NCBI GenBank assembly: GCA_007844125.1
Contig: CM017572.1
Span: 20,801,934 to 20,865,933 of the forward strand
Source: Sinonovacula constricta
Lineage: Eukaryota; Mollusca; Bivalvia; Cardiida; Solecurtidae
Length of the DNA stretch: 64,000 nucleotides
Direction: 5' to 3'
Of this stretch, positions 1 through 12,639 are shown piece after piece (position 1 is the stretch's first letter; each line of letters starts with the position of its first letter). The position numbers and the translations under genes are program-made. The notes under the pieces are model-generated. The model was not told where the DNA came from, searched no databases, and saw only the letters and a list, made by a program, of their open reading frames with translations.

Positions 1-1048
1 CGATGGAACTGTAGTCGTATATAACTTAGTAACGATGGGACTGTAATCATATATAACTTAGTAACGATGGGACTGTAATCATATATAACTTAGTTACGAT
101 GGAACTGTAGTCGTATATAACTTAGTAACGATGGGACTGTAGTCATATATAACTTAGTAACGATGGGACTGTAGTCGTATATAACTTAGTAACGATGGGA
201 CTGTAATCATATATAACTTAGTAACGATAGGACTGTAATCATATATAACTTAGTTACGATGGAACTGTAGTCGTATATAACTTAGTAACGATGGGACTGT
301 AGTCATATATAACTTAGTAACGATGGGACTGTAGTCGTTTATAACTTAGTAACGGTGGAACTGTAGTCGTATATAACTTAGTAACGAAGGGACTGTAGTC
401 ATATATAACTTAGTAACGATGGGACTGTAGTCGTATATAACTTAGTAACGATGGGACTGTAATCGTATATAACTTAGTAACGATGGGACTGTAGTCATAT
501 ATAACTTAGTAACGATGGGACTGTAATCGTATATAACTTAGTAACGATGGGACTGTAGTCGTTTATAACTTAGTAACGGTGGAACTGTAGTCGTATATAA
601 CTTAGTAACGAAGGGACTGTAGTCATATATAACTTAGTAACGATGGGACTGTAATCGTATATAACTTAGTAACGAAGGGACTGTAGTCATATATAACTTA
701 GTAACGATGGGACTGTAGTCGTATATAACTTAGTAACGATGGGACTGTAATCATATATAACTTAGTTAATATGGGACTGTAGTCGTATATAACTTAGTAA
801 CGATGGGACTGTAGTCGTATATAACTTAGTAACGATGGAACTGTAATCATATATAACTTAGTAACGATGGGACTGTAATCATATATAACTTAGTAACGAT
901 GGGACTTTAGTCGTATATTACCTAGTAACGATGGGACTGTAATCGTATATAACTTAGTAACGATTGGACCGTAGTCTTGTATAACTTAGTTAATATGGGA
1001 CTGTAGTCGTATATAACTTAGTTACGATGGGACTGTAATCATAATTAA
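1..1048. repeat. 32-bp minisatellite, about 33 copies, open at window start
   Basis: The unit begins CGATGGGACTGTAGTCGTAT and ends ATAACTTAGTAA (32 bp). Copies differ by a few recurrent substitutions (GTAGTC/GTAATC, CATAT/CGTAT, CGATGG/CGAAGG), and these variants recur in short blocks, which suggests past duplication of several units at once. The array runs off the left edge, so its true length is unknown. The unit carries stop codons, so it is not coding. Confidence 0.97.
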
Positions 1049-2013
1049 CATAAATAGACTGATACTCACAAACGATGATATACATGTAGCTATTCAACCA
1101 GTTATATAAAAAATAGGTCAGTATGATGAGGCAACACGCTCAATGTAAAATATCGTTTAATGGTATTTTAGTTATGTCTCCATGCCCCAGTACATCTGTG
1201 ATATCTATGATATTTTTATTGACCTCCCACATCACTTTAAACCATAAGGTGAAAAGCTACGGTAACCAAATCCAACGCTTCAAATCCAATTCTTTACAAA
1301 ATGTAATTTATCATATTGCATCCTGACTTTTCAATAAGTTTTTTAAATATATTTTATATTTTATCAATTAATATATAAATATAATAATTTGTTTTTGATA
1401 ATTATGATTTGTTTTGGGTATATATATTTTGCTAACTCTGACTTTAAAGCAGTAAAGTTTGGACTTAAAATTGAATAAAAAACACTGAAGGGCACAACCC
1501 TTGTTTATTTACAGATCGCGAAGAGTCCCTGAGAAGAAGCAACATCAATTCGAACTTACAAAATGACAAAAACTAAATTGTGCGCAATGGCAATTAAAGC
1601 ACCTACACAGCACTAAGTGCGAGTAACAACAGTTAGTCTATCTAGTCGTTCTAAATAAAACTATAGAACCGTCAGAAAAAAATATAGTTGATATTCTTTC
1701 GCCAGTTCTATTAGTCCTAGTAGCTGGGTCTGTATCGCCACAGTGAAATGACGCCAGATCATGAAAAAGTGTTCCAAGTGAAAGTGAAACTTTAGTGGTG
1801 TTTTGATAATGTTCCATGTAACTGTAAAACTGTATGCTGTATTTAATTAATGCATTTAAATTTTTAAGTTGAAACATTCTGAAAATACATCTTTCAAACG
1901 TTTCTTCTAATTTCTAAAAAAATTACTGTTTATTTGTCAAGTAAACAGACCTGATCCTTGGACCAGAAATGACTTAAATGAAGCTATTAAGCTTTAGAAC
2001 GAATGATATACGA
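1049..2013. other. AT-rich spacer, no gene seen
   Basis: Short open frames here have no recognisable domain, no convincing splice context and AT-rich composition. Nothing further is supported. Confidence 0.6.
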
Positions 2014-2692
2014 TATAGATAGAGAGAAACAGAGGCAGAGAGACAGAGACACAGACACAGAGACACAGAGAAGCAGAGAAGCAGGGAGACAAAGACAGAG
2101 GCAGGGAGACAGAGATAGAGAGACAGAGGCAGAGATAGAGAGACAGAGACAGAGATAGAGAGACGTGGAGGCCGGGAGACAGACAGGCAGAAGACAGAGG
2201 CAGAGAGATAGAGAGAAAGACAGAGGCATAGAGACAGAGACAGGGAGACAGAGGCAGAGAGACAGAGGCAGAGAAGCAGGGAGACAGAGACAGAGGCAGG
2301 GAGACAGAGATAGAGAGATAGAGAGACAAAGGCAGAGACAGAGATAGAGAGCGACAGAGATAGAGAGACAGAGACGCAGGCAGCTAGACAGAGACAGAGG
2401 CAGGGATGAAGGTAGACAGAGATAGAGAGATAGAGAGAGGCAGAGACAGGGGCAGGGAGACAGAGACAGGGACAGAGAGACAGAGACTGAGAGGCAGAGA
2501 GACAGAGATGGAGAGAGGCAGAGACAGAGAGGCAGAGAGAGCGAGATAAAGACAGAGAGATAGAGACAGAGAGCCAGAGACGGACAGAGAGACAGAAAAA
2601 GGGAACAGAGACAGACAGAGACACAGAGACAGAGATGCAGAGAGACACAGAGAGACACAGGCAGAGAGACACAGACAGAGCGGCAGACAGAA

Positions 2693-2697
<5 letters not shown>
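2014..2697. repeat. Purine-rich degenerate (CAGAGA/GGCAGAGA)n tract
   Basis: One strand is almost pure A/G with C at roughly every sixth base (CAGAGA, GGCAGGGAGA, GATAGAGA). No fixed period survives. The minus-strand open frames rich in Leu, Ser, Cys and Val are translations of the complementary CTCTGT tract, not genes. Strand asymmetry of this kind can form triplex DNA; that is a structural inference only. Confidence 0.93.

Positions 2698-2747
<50 letters not shown>
2698..2747. repeat. (GA)n microsatellite
   Basis: About 25 uninterrupted GA dinucleotides close the purine-rich tract to its left, so the two probably share an origin by slippage. Confidence 0.97.
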
Positions 2748-2750
<3 letters not shown>

Positions 2751-3871
2751 ACATTTGATTGTATATTTCTAGCATGTCACTTTTTCTTATTCTTTGTTCT
2801 ATCTTTTCTTTTTAATTAATTTTATAAAATTTACCTGTATACTGCAATCATATGAAAATAATGATGCGATGGTTCTCGAGCTCAAATGTGCAGCACGATT
2901 TTTATGGTGAAGAAAGAGTTATAGAATAAGCTTAATAAGTAAATGAAAAGGATTAATGCATGACTCGAAGCCGCAGCTTTCATAACAAGGAATTATGCAC
3001 GCTACCATAGTAACTTTCTAACTACTGTTTCAAGATCACCATTATCGAACATTGCCGGATTTACCGATTTTTCATTGCGTAACAATTTTAATGTTGCCAT
3101 AAGATACCATAACCTACAAAATAATCAGATAAGGTGTCTAAGTGATTAAATACCATTAACACCACTTCGAGATACTTTGATAGGTTTCGCGGTAAACTCG
3201 AGTGCTATTACACTGCTTGTGCAATAGTCCGAAACGTAGAGATCTCATCTGATATACAAGTCCAACGATGTAATGTGTCGATTAAGGTCGTTTACGTAAA
3301 GTTTTACTTTGATATGGTTTGGTATTTGGCGAGACGTGAAAAACCATTAAACATATTACTTTAGTTGGCCAACTCAATCGAAAATTAGATTGTTAAACGT
3401 TTACTTGACAGTGGTAATTAGAAGAAGGAAAAAACAAAAACAGCGGTTCGAAAACATTTCCGGGGAAAACCAAAGACCAAGGTGTACTGGTCCGGTAAAA
3501 CAAAAGTAACCGCATGTTGCACATCGTTGCAGGACAGTAAAACTGCTGTGCTGCTGTGATGGGACAGGCGCGTTTGCAACGTTTTTCAGTAATGGGACGG
3601 CGGAGCGCGGGACTGAAGTGCCCCACGTGTGGTTAATCATGTATGACACATCAGGTAACGTTAAGCCTCATTTAAAGAGCACATTTTGCAATTTTTGGTG
3701 TAGACTTATATTTGAATATACTTACCAAATGGGATTTTAAAAAATGAAGTGAGGCTTAATTAGCTTATCATTATATTTCGTGACAATGCAAGAAAACGAT
3801 GTGAAAGTACGTTTCCATTTGTAAATTAAGAAGTGTTCATTACTTTTATACGTTTAATAATGGAGGGGAGG
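2748..3871. other. Non-repetitive spacer, no gene seen
   Basis: Non-repetitive sequence between two arrays. A GC-richer stretch near 3420-3640 contains overlapping minus-strand frames of 77-82 codons, without domain signatures or bounding splice sites that I can defend. Confidence 0.55.
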
Positions 3872-5405
3872 GGGGTGGGGGTTGCCACAGCTGTCGCCGC
3901 ACTTGATGGCCCATCACATACTTGTGGGGGTAGTTGTAGCCGCACTTGATGGAACAGCTCATACTGGTGGGGGCAGTTGTCGCCGTACTTGATGGTCCAG
4001 CTCATACTGGTGGGGGCAGTTGTCGCCGTACTTGATGGCCCAGTTCATACTGGTGGGGGCAGTTGTCGCCGTACTTGATGGTCCAGCTCATACTGGTGGG
4101 GGCAGTTGTCGCCGTACTTGATGGCCCAGCTCATACTGGTGGGGGCAGTTGTAGCCGCACTTGATGGTCCAGCTCATACTGGTGGGGGCAGTTGTCTCCG
4201 CACTTGATGGCCCATCACATACTGGTGGGGGCACTTGTCGCCGCACTTGATGGAACAGTTCATACTGGCGGGGCAGTTGTCTCCGCACTTGAGGGCCCAG
4301 CTCATACTGGTGGGGGCAGTTGTCTCTGCACTTGATGGCCCATCACATACTGGTGGGGGCAGTTGTAGCCGCACTTGATGGCCCAGCTCATACTGGTGGG
4401 GGCAGTTGTAGCCGCACTTGATGGTCCAACTGATACTGGTGGGAGCAGTTATAGCCGCACTTGATGGTCCAGTTCATACTGGTGGGGGCAGTTGTCTCCG
4501 CACTTGATGGCCCATCACATACTGGTGGGGGCACTTGTCGCCGCACTTGATGGAACAGTTCATACTGGCGGGGCAGTTGTCTCCGCACTTGAGGGCCCAG
4601 CTCATACTGGTGGGGGCAGTTGTCTCTGCACTTGATGGCCCATCACATACTGGTGGGGGCAGTTGTAGCCGCACTTGATGGCCCAGCTCATACTGGTGGG
4701 TGCAGTTGTAGCCGCACTTGATGGTCCAACTGATACTGGTGGGAGCAGTTATAGCCGCACTTGATGGTCCAGCTCATACTGGTGGGGGCAGTTGTAGCCG
4801 CACTTGATGGCCCAGCTCATACTGGCGGGGGCAGTTGTCGCCGCACTTGATGACCCATCACATACTGGTGGGGACAGTTGTCTCCGCACTTGATGGCTCA
4901 GCTCATATTGGTGTGTGGGGGGGGGGGGGCAGTTGTCGCCGCACTTGATGGCCCAGCACATGCTGGTGGGGGCAGTTGTCGCCGCACTTGATGGCCCAGC
5001 TCATACTGGTGGGGCAGTTGTAGCCGCACTTGAGGGTCCAGCTGATACTGGTGGGGGCAGTTGTAGCCGCACTTGATGGTCCAGCTCATACTGGTGGGGG
5101 CAGTTGTAACCGCACTTGATGGCCCAGCACATACGGGTGGGGGCAGTTGTCGCCGCACTTGATGGCCCAGCACATACGGGTGGGGGCAGTTGTAGCCGCA
5201 CTTGATGGTCCAGCTCATACTGGTAGGGGCAGTTGTAGCCGCACTTGATGGCCCAGCTCATACTGGTGTGGGCAGTTGTCGCCGCACTTGATGGCCCATC
5301 ACATACTGGTGGGGGCAGTTGTCGCTGCACTTGATGGCCCAGCTCATACTTTGTGTGTGGAATGGGGTGGATGGCAGTTGTAACCGCATTTGATCGCCCA
5401 GCTCA
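3872..5405. repeat. 43-bp GC-rich minisatellite, about 35 copies
   Basis: The unit contains GGGGGCAGTTGTCGCCGCAC followed by TTGATGGCCCAGCTCATACTGGT (43 bp). Because 43 is not a multiple of three, translation shifts frame at each copy, giving several short proline- and cysteine-rich minus-strand frames that are artefacts. A block of about 300 bp is itself duplicated (compare 4174-4440 with 4474-4740), showing higher-order duplication. A G-run near 4917-4930 is a slippage expansion of the unit's own G tract. Confidence 0.96.
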
Positions 5406-5586
5406 GAGGCCAGTTAAAAGTATTACAAGTTGTTTAGAATTTTGAAAGTTTCTACAGCCATTTACACTGTATAAAACCTAGCGAAGATTCAGCTTAAAAG
5501 CTTCCAATTCTGTTGTTTCGTCTGGTAAAAACCCGGCTGACTTTTGCTGCAGTTGTAATCCAAAAAAACAAAAAGAAAAGAGTGTA

Positions 5587-5734
5587 GGACAAAAGCCCCT
5601 CGGCCGGACTATGCCCCCTCAATAAAAAGTGACTTGATGGACAAAAGCAATCCCCTCCTCCATATTTTTTTCAGGTAGAACTAAAGCCCCCTCAATAATT
5701 TCTAAAGGTAAGAGGTGGGGTAGGGCTTTTGTCC
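5587..5734. mobile_element. Possible 148-bp inverted-repeat element
   Basis: A 12-bp perfect inverted repeat (GGACAAAAGCCC at 5587-5598, its complement at 5723-5734) encloses about 124 bp, with further CCCCTCAATAA repeats inside. It may be a miniature inverted-repeat element, but no target-site duplication was found, so the call is tentative. Confidence 0.3.
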
Positions 5735-7046
5735 GTTCCCCAATAAAACATGAACTTAATAAATGGCCATAAAAGTTCATGGTCAATTCAAAATAAAAAT
5801 CCGCGGAATTTTGTAATTAAAGACGTCATATTAGTGAAGTCCACTAATTATTGGTGGATGAAGGCTGTCACCAAATGTCTTGGTAGACCGTCTGGCCTCA
5901 TATCAGCTGGAAGACCACATTTCACGTTAGTTCTCGTCATGGCCGAGGCTTAAACCTATGCGGTGAAGGGCTGAGGAGTTACATGGTGGTGATCATTGCT
6001 CGGCCACAGGCGCCCCTCCCCTATATAGTGCAATATAACATTCTGTATAATACATTACATTACTATTTGTGTGCTTTGATGAATAAAACCCTGACGTTTG
6101 ATGTTAAAATTTATGTGTTCTAAGTAAGATTTTGAGTCATTTCTAAGTTAGATATCGAGTCACATTAAAGAATAACTATATCGTAAATATAAATGTTTGA
6201 TAGCTTAACGCCATTCAAAATTCTAGAGAGTATAAATTATGGACAACAACCTTGAATCCAGTTTAAAAGTATTAAACGCATCATTTAGTGTTGTTTTTGA
6301 AGATCGTGATCGTGGGGTGTAACTAACGCGCGCGATACAAACCGCAGAATGTATTAGGATCACACTCCTACGCAGTAGTTTGGCAACGCTTCAATCGCTG
6401 TCAACTAGTGTTATTACGTGACCATAGGCTTACCATTTGACATGCTATTAATTTAACATAATATAAAATACTTTTGACTTTTATTGGTGTGCACAAATCA
6501 AGGGCGTGCCTGGCCTTACGAACTTACGCACGCGCGTACAGTTGCTCCCAAACATTAAAAAAAATAATAACGTCAAGAAGCGAATAAAAGTCTGTATACA
6601 GTATTGATTTATTAGTATTACTCATGTTAAAGCAAATAAATTCAGTTATGTTGACAGTTTGTTAATTTTTAATATGTCTGTCGGTAATATACCATGGAAA
6701 CTTATAAAGACAAACGAAAAAAGGTTATCTTTACTATTTCAAACGATAGTTATTAACATATTTACTTGTTTAACGGCACCCCCCCCCCCCCCCTCGCTGA
6801 ATGCACCTAGGCGTTTTATGGAGAGAAAGAAAAAAAAAACAATCCGGGACGGGGCATGTCCCCGGACCCCCTAGGAAGAGTGCGTATACTCAAAAGTCGC
6901 CTAGGCACGTCCCTGCAAATGGTTCTACCCAGACATTTTTAGGATCTTCGCTTATAAAAATATATCTGCATGTCTTCAATGTGGCCATAATTCTGCAGGT
7001 GCGATCTATCTGAATACCAACGCAAATGGTAATAAGTAACAAATAG
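5735..7046. other. Spacer with one fragment of a dispersed repeat (5885-6010)
   Basis: No gene is supported. The segment ending in GGGCTGAGGAGTTACA near 5973-5988 and continuing to a CTCGGCCA motif near 6000 matches, with many substitutions, the segment at about 28250-28342. This indicates an interspersed repeat family of unknown type. Homopolymer tracts (C near 6780, A near 6830) are also present. Confidence 0.5.
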
Positions 7047-7379
7047 GATTACCGGACCTGGTAGCGCAATCAGTAGAGCGTCGGCTCCAGGTACGGGAGG
7101 CCCCGGGTTCGATCCCGGGCCGCGACATACCAAAATCGTTAAAAATGGTAGTGGTATAGCTCCCTTGCTAACGCTCAAGCAAATATAAGGGTAGTTCCAC
7201 GCCTGGTTGACCCGGTGTCAGGATAATGTGACTGGGTGTGGTATCATGCCAGGTGTTCCCGGCATGCTATACACAGTGAAGGCAGCACTATATCTGCTTC
7301 AAGTGGACGTCGTCTCCAGATAACTGAAATACTGTTGGTGGGACGATAAACCCAATAAAACAAACAAACAAACAAATAG
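7047..7379 (+). mobile_element. tRNA-derived SINE, full-length copy
   Basis: A tRNA-like head starts at about 7053 with an RNA polymerase III A box (TAGCGCAATCAGTAGAGCG, near 7062-7080) and a perfect B box (GGTTCGATCCC, 7106-7116). A roughly 250-bp body and a (CAAA)n tail ending near 7376 follow. The nonamer AACAAATAG occurs just before (7038-7046) and at the tail (7371-7379), a probable target-site duplication, though it overlaps the CAAA tail. A second, inverted copy lies at 29141-29425 and a 3' fragment at 28043-28143; this proves a dispersed family rather than a tRNA gene. Confidence 0.9.
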
Positions 7380-7719
7380 TTTTGGCATTAGAGTCCCGCA
7401 ACTTGGGTGCACCCTGTAGGATAGGGTAATCATATTTTATTTCAACTATTAAAATGCAATACATAAAATGAATACAAGTAAACGACGATTGAACCGGAAG
7501 CAATGGCTATTCTGTTTCTCTCCTGTGCGGTTGGTTATCTACTATTGCCTGAACAAGTGACGTTCACTCATGTCCGTACGTACTTTTCCTAAGCAATACA
7601 CAATTGCCCAGTCGCCTAACTACGCATAGTCGTGGGTTTAGTGGATAAACACGAGATGATTGATCATCTTTTCTTAAGCGTTTTTAGAAGGGATTAAGGG
7701 TTTCCGATATATACATGTT

Positions 7720-10700
7720 TGTGCACTCAGAGACGAACCAGAACAATGTACCACATGCGTACAGTTAGAAACGAACCAGAACAATTTACCAAATTCGTGC
7801 AATTAGAAACGAACCAGAGCAGTGTACCACATCCGTACAATTAGAAACGAACCAGAACAATGTACCAAATTCGTGCAATTAAGAACGAACCAGAATAACA
7901 AACAAAATTAGTACAATCAAAGATGAACAAGAGGAATGTACCAAATTCATACAATCAAAAACTAATCAGAACAACAAACCTGACTTTTGCATTCAGATAT
8001 GATATAGAAAATTAACTAATTTTGTATAATCAAAGACGAACCGACTTCGTACAATCAGAGACTAACCAGAGCAATAGACTATGATCGTACATTCAGAGAC
8101 TTACTAGAGAAATGGTCTGTGTTCGTTTATTCAGAGACTAACTGGAGAAATGGTCCATATTAGTACAATCAGAGACTAACCAGAGCAATAGAGCATGCTC
8201 GTACAATCAGACACTAACTGGAGAAATAAAATGTTTATATAATCAAAAATTAACCGGAGAAAATGACACTGTTTGTACAATCAGCGACTATCCGGAGCAT
8301 TAAACCGCGTTTGTACAAGTAGAGACTAACTGGAGCAATAGACACTGTTTGTACAAGCAGAGACTAACTGGAGCAATGGACACTGTTTGTACAAGCAGAG
8401 ACTAACTGGAGCAATGGACACTGTTTGTACAAGCAGAGAGTTACTGGAGCAATGGACACTGTTTGTGCAAGTAGAGACTAACTGGAGTACTGGACACGTT
8501 GCAAGCAGAGACTAACTGGAGCAATGGACACTGTTTGTACAAGTAGAAGCTAACAGGATCAATGGACACTGTTTGTGCAAGCAGAGACTAACTGGAGCAA
8601 TAGACCCTGTTTGTACAAGTAGAAGCTAACAGGATCAATGGACACTGTTTGTGCAAGCAGAGACTAACTGGAGAAATTGACACTGTTTGTGCAAGCAGAG
8701 ACTAACTGGAGCAATAGACACTGTTTGTGCAAGCAGAGACTAACTGGAGCAATAGACACTGTTTGTGCAAGCAGAGACTAACTGGAGAAATTGACACTGT
8801 TTGTGCAAGCAGAGACTAACAGGATCAATGGACACTGTTTGTGCAAGCAGAGACTAACTGGAGAAATTGACACTGTTTGTGCAAGCAGAGACTAACTGGA
8901 GAAATTGACACTGTTTGTGCAAGCAGAGACTAACTGGAGCAATAGACACTGTTTGTACAAGCAGAAGCTAACTCGAGCAATGGACACTGTTTGTGCAAGC
9001 AGATACCAACTGGAGTACTGGACACTGTTTCTGCAAGCAGATACTAACTGGAGCAATAGACACGGTTTGTACAATCAGAGACTAACTGGAGCAATGGACA
9101 CTGTTTGTGCAAGTAGAGACTAACTGGAGCAATGGACACTGTTAGTGCAAGCATAAGACTAACTGGAGCAATGGACACTGTTTGTGCAAGCAGATACTAA
9201 CTGGAGTACTGGACACTGTTTGTGCAAGTAGAGACTAACTGGAGAAATTGACACTGTTTGTGCAAGTAGAGACTAACTGGAGCAATTGACACTGTTTGTG
9301 CAAGTAGAGACTAACTGGAGCAATAGACCCTATTTGTACAAGCAGAAGCTTACTAGAGCAATGGGCACTGTTTGTGCAAGCAGATACTAACTGGAGTACT
9401 GGACACTGTTTGTGCAAGCAGAGACTAACTGGAGAAATTGACACTGTTTGTGCAAGTAGAGACTAAATGGAGCAAGGGACACTGTTTGTGCAAGCATAAG
9501 ACTAACTGGAGTACTGGACACTGTTTCTGCAAGCAGATACTAACTGGAGCAATAGACACTGTTTGTGCAAGTAGAGACTAACTGGAGAAATTGACACTGT
9601 TTGTGCAAGTAGAGACTAACTGGAGCAATAGACCCAATTTGTACAAGCAGAAACTAACTAGAGCAATGGACACTGTTTGTGCAAGCAGATACTAACTGGA
9701 GTACTGGACACTGTTTGTGCAAGTAGAGACTAACTGGAGAAATTGACACTGTTTGTGCAAGTAGAGACTAACTGGAGCAATTGACACTGTTTGTGCAAGT
9801 AGAGACTAACTGGAGCAATAGACCCTATTTGTACAAGCAGAAGCTTACTAGAGCAATGGGTACTGTTTGTGCAAGCAGATACTAACTGGAGTACTGGACA
9901 CTGTTTGTGCAAGCAGAGACTAACTGGAGAAATTGACACTGTTTGTGCAAGTAGAGACTAAATGGAGCAAGGGACACTGTTTGTGCAAGCATAAGACTAA
10001 CTGGAGCATTGGACACTGTTTGTGCAAGTAGAGACTAACTGGAGCAATGGACACTGTTTGTGCAAGTAGAGACTAAATGGAGCAATGGACACTGTTTGTG
10101 CAAGCATAAGACTAACTGGAGCAATGGACACTGTTTGTGCAAGCAGAGACTAACTGGAGCAATGGACACTGTTTGTGCAAGCAGAGACTAACTGGAGCAA
10201 TGGACACTGTTTGTGCAAGCATAAGACTAACTGGAGCAATGGACACTGTTTGTGCAAGCATAAGACTAACTGGAGCAATGGACACTGTTTGTGCAAGCAG
10301 AGACTAACTGGAGCAATGGACACTGTTTGTGCAAGCATAAGACTAACTGGAGCAATGGACACTGTTTGTGCAAGCAGAGACTAACTGGAGCAATGGACAC
10401 TGTTTGTGCAAGCATAAGACTAACTGGAGCAATGGACACTGTTTGTGCAAGCAGAGACTAACTGGAGCAATGGACACTGTTTGTGCAAGCAGAGGCTATC
10501 CGGAGCAATAGACACTGTTTGTGCAAGTAGAGACTAACCGGAGCAATGGACACTGTTTGTGCAAGCAGAGACTAACTGGAGTACTGGACACTGTTTGTGC
10601 AAGCAGAGACTAACTGGAGCAATGGACACTGTTTGTGCAAGCAGAGGCTATCCGGAGCAATAGACACTGTTTGTACAAGTAGAGACTAACTGGAGCAATG

Positions 10701-10755
10701 GACACTGTTTGTACAATCAAAGGCTAACTGGAGCAATAGACCATGTTCGTACGGT
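7720..10755. repeat. 38-bp minisatellite, about 80 copies, decayed at both ends
   Basis: The core unit contains GTGCAAGCAGAGACTAACTG then GAGCAATGGACACTGTTT (38 bp). Between 7720 and 8300 the same 38-bp period is kept, but copies are heavily substituted (for example GTACAATTAGAAACGAACCA). Copies at the right edge, 10700-10755, are also diverged. Central copies (9100-10650) are nearly identical. Long identical multi-unit blocks recur (9235-9460 against 9730-9960). Short frames on both strands are artefacts. Confidence 0.96.
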
Positions 10756-10972
10756 CTCACTTACTGTATTAAATCATTCATCAGCTTGTAGGTGATGCTA
10801 TTCTCAAAGGAAAATCCGTTTGTATGCAGACATATATGTAAGCCGAGCTTGTCAAATTTTGTTATTTCAATACTGGTACTGCTTATGGAAAATAACAAAC
10901 ACAGAGATCATGGATATCACAACATTTATTTGTTTTAAGTAGTGCTTACACCGACTTTTATCATAAAATCTA

Positions 10973-11994
<1,022 letters not shown>

Positions 11995-12160
11995 TTTTCG
12001 AATTCGTGAAATTCTTGATGTCCCTCCAGTCTGGGGGTGGTGGTACCATTTAGACAAGGTTGCTCTTGAGTGGCGCGTCCTTTCAGTCTGGTGGTGATGG
12101 TACCATCTGGACAAGGCTGCCCTGGAGTTGTCCGTCTTCCAGTCTGGGACGCTAAGTTTC
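11995..12160. repeat. 57-bp imperfect direct repeat, two full copies plus a partial third
   Basis: The segment starting CAGTCTGG recurs at 12027, 12084 and 12140, with a conserved GGTACCAT core. The minus-strand frame across it (11800-12210) therefore shows an internal repeat of about 19 residues. It lacks a recognised domain and I do not call it a gene. Confidence 0.7.
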
Positions 12161-12572
12161 TTACAGACACCAGCAATTAAGTGCAACCTATCAACTGTTC
12201 TTTTACTCATTTACGTTAATCAAAAAGCTAATTAATCATAAACGCATTTAATTCTAAGTGGTACGGTACGAGAACGGATCAAAATCGGCCAAAGATTGTA
12301 TTGGTGTTATAACACGCACAAGGATCTAAAGTGGAAATTGTTATATGACTTATCTTTGTGACAAAAAATGTTAAAACATGCAATTGACTATTTGCATCCA
12401 GTCACATGCTTCTGATTTCATATATTTTTTTGTTATGATACAACAATCATCGTGCGTTATGTCGACTTCATCAATGTATTTTGTGAGCATCGATAATTTG
12501 AAAACGTCACCAACATCTTCCAAAATACAGTTTGCATTTATAGCGTCAATATTGCGTCCCCCTACTGCATGA

Positions 12573-12578
12573 TTTATT
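12573..12578 (-). promoter_or_regulatory. Candidate polyadenylation signal AATAAA for the 382-residue gene
   Basis: A perfect AATAAA on the minus strand lies about 62 bases after the stop codon at 12640-12642. The distance suits a short 3' UTR, but the hexamer is common in AT-rich DNA. Confidence 0.45.
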
Positions 12579-12639
12579 ATCATGCAAATATGCCACACCG
12601 AGATAATAAGCGGCTCCATACAATCCAGGTTGGGGTCCA

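Noticed and set aside
1974..2696. 240-codon Leu/Ser/Cys/Val-rich minus-strand protein
   Set aside because: It is the translation of a degenerate CTCTGT tract, open in several frames at once.
7053..7130. Functional tRNA gene
   Set aside because: A and B boxes are good, but the ends do not form an acceptor stem, and the block continues into a body shared with two other loci; it is a SINE head.
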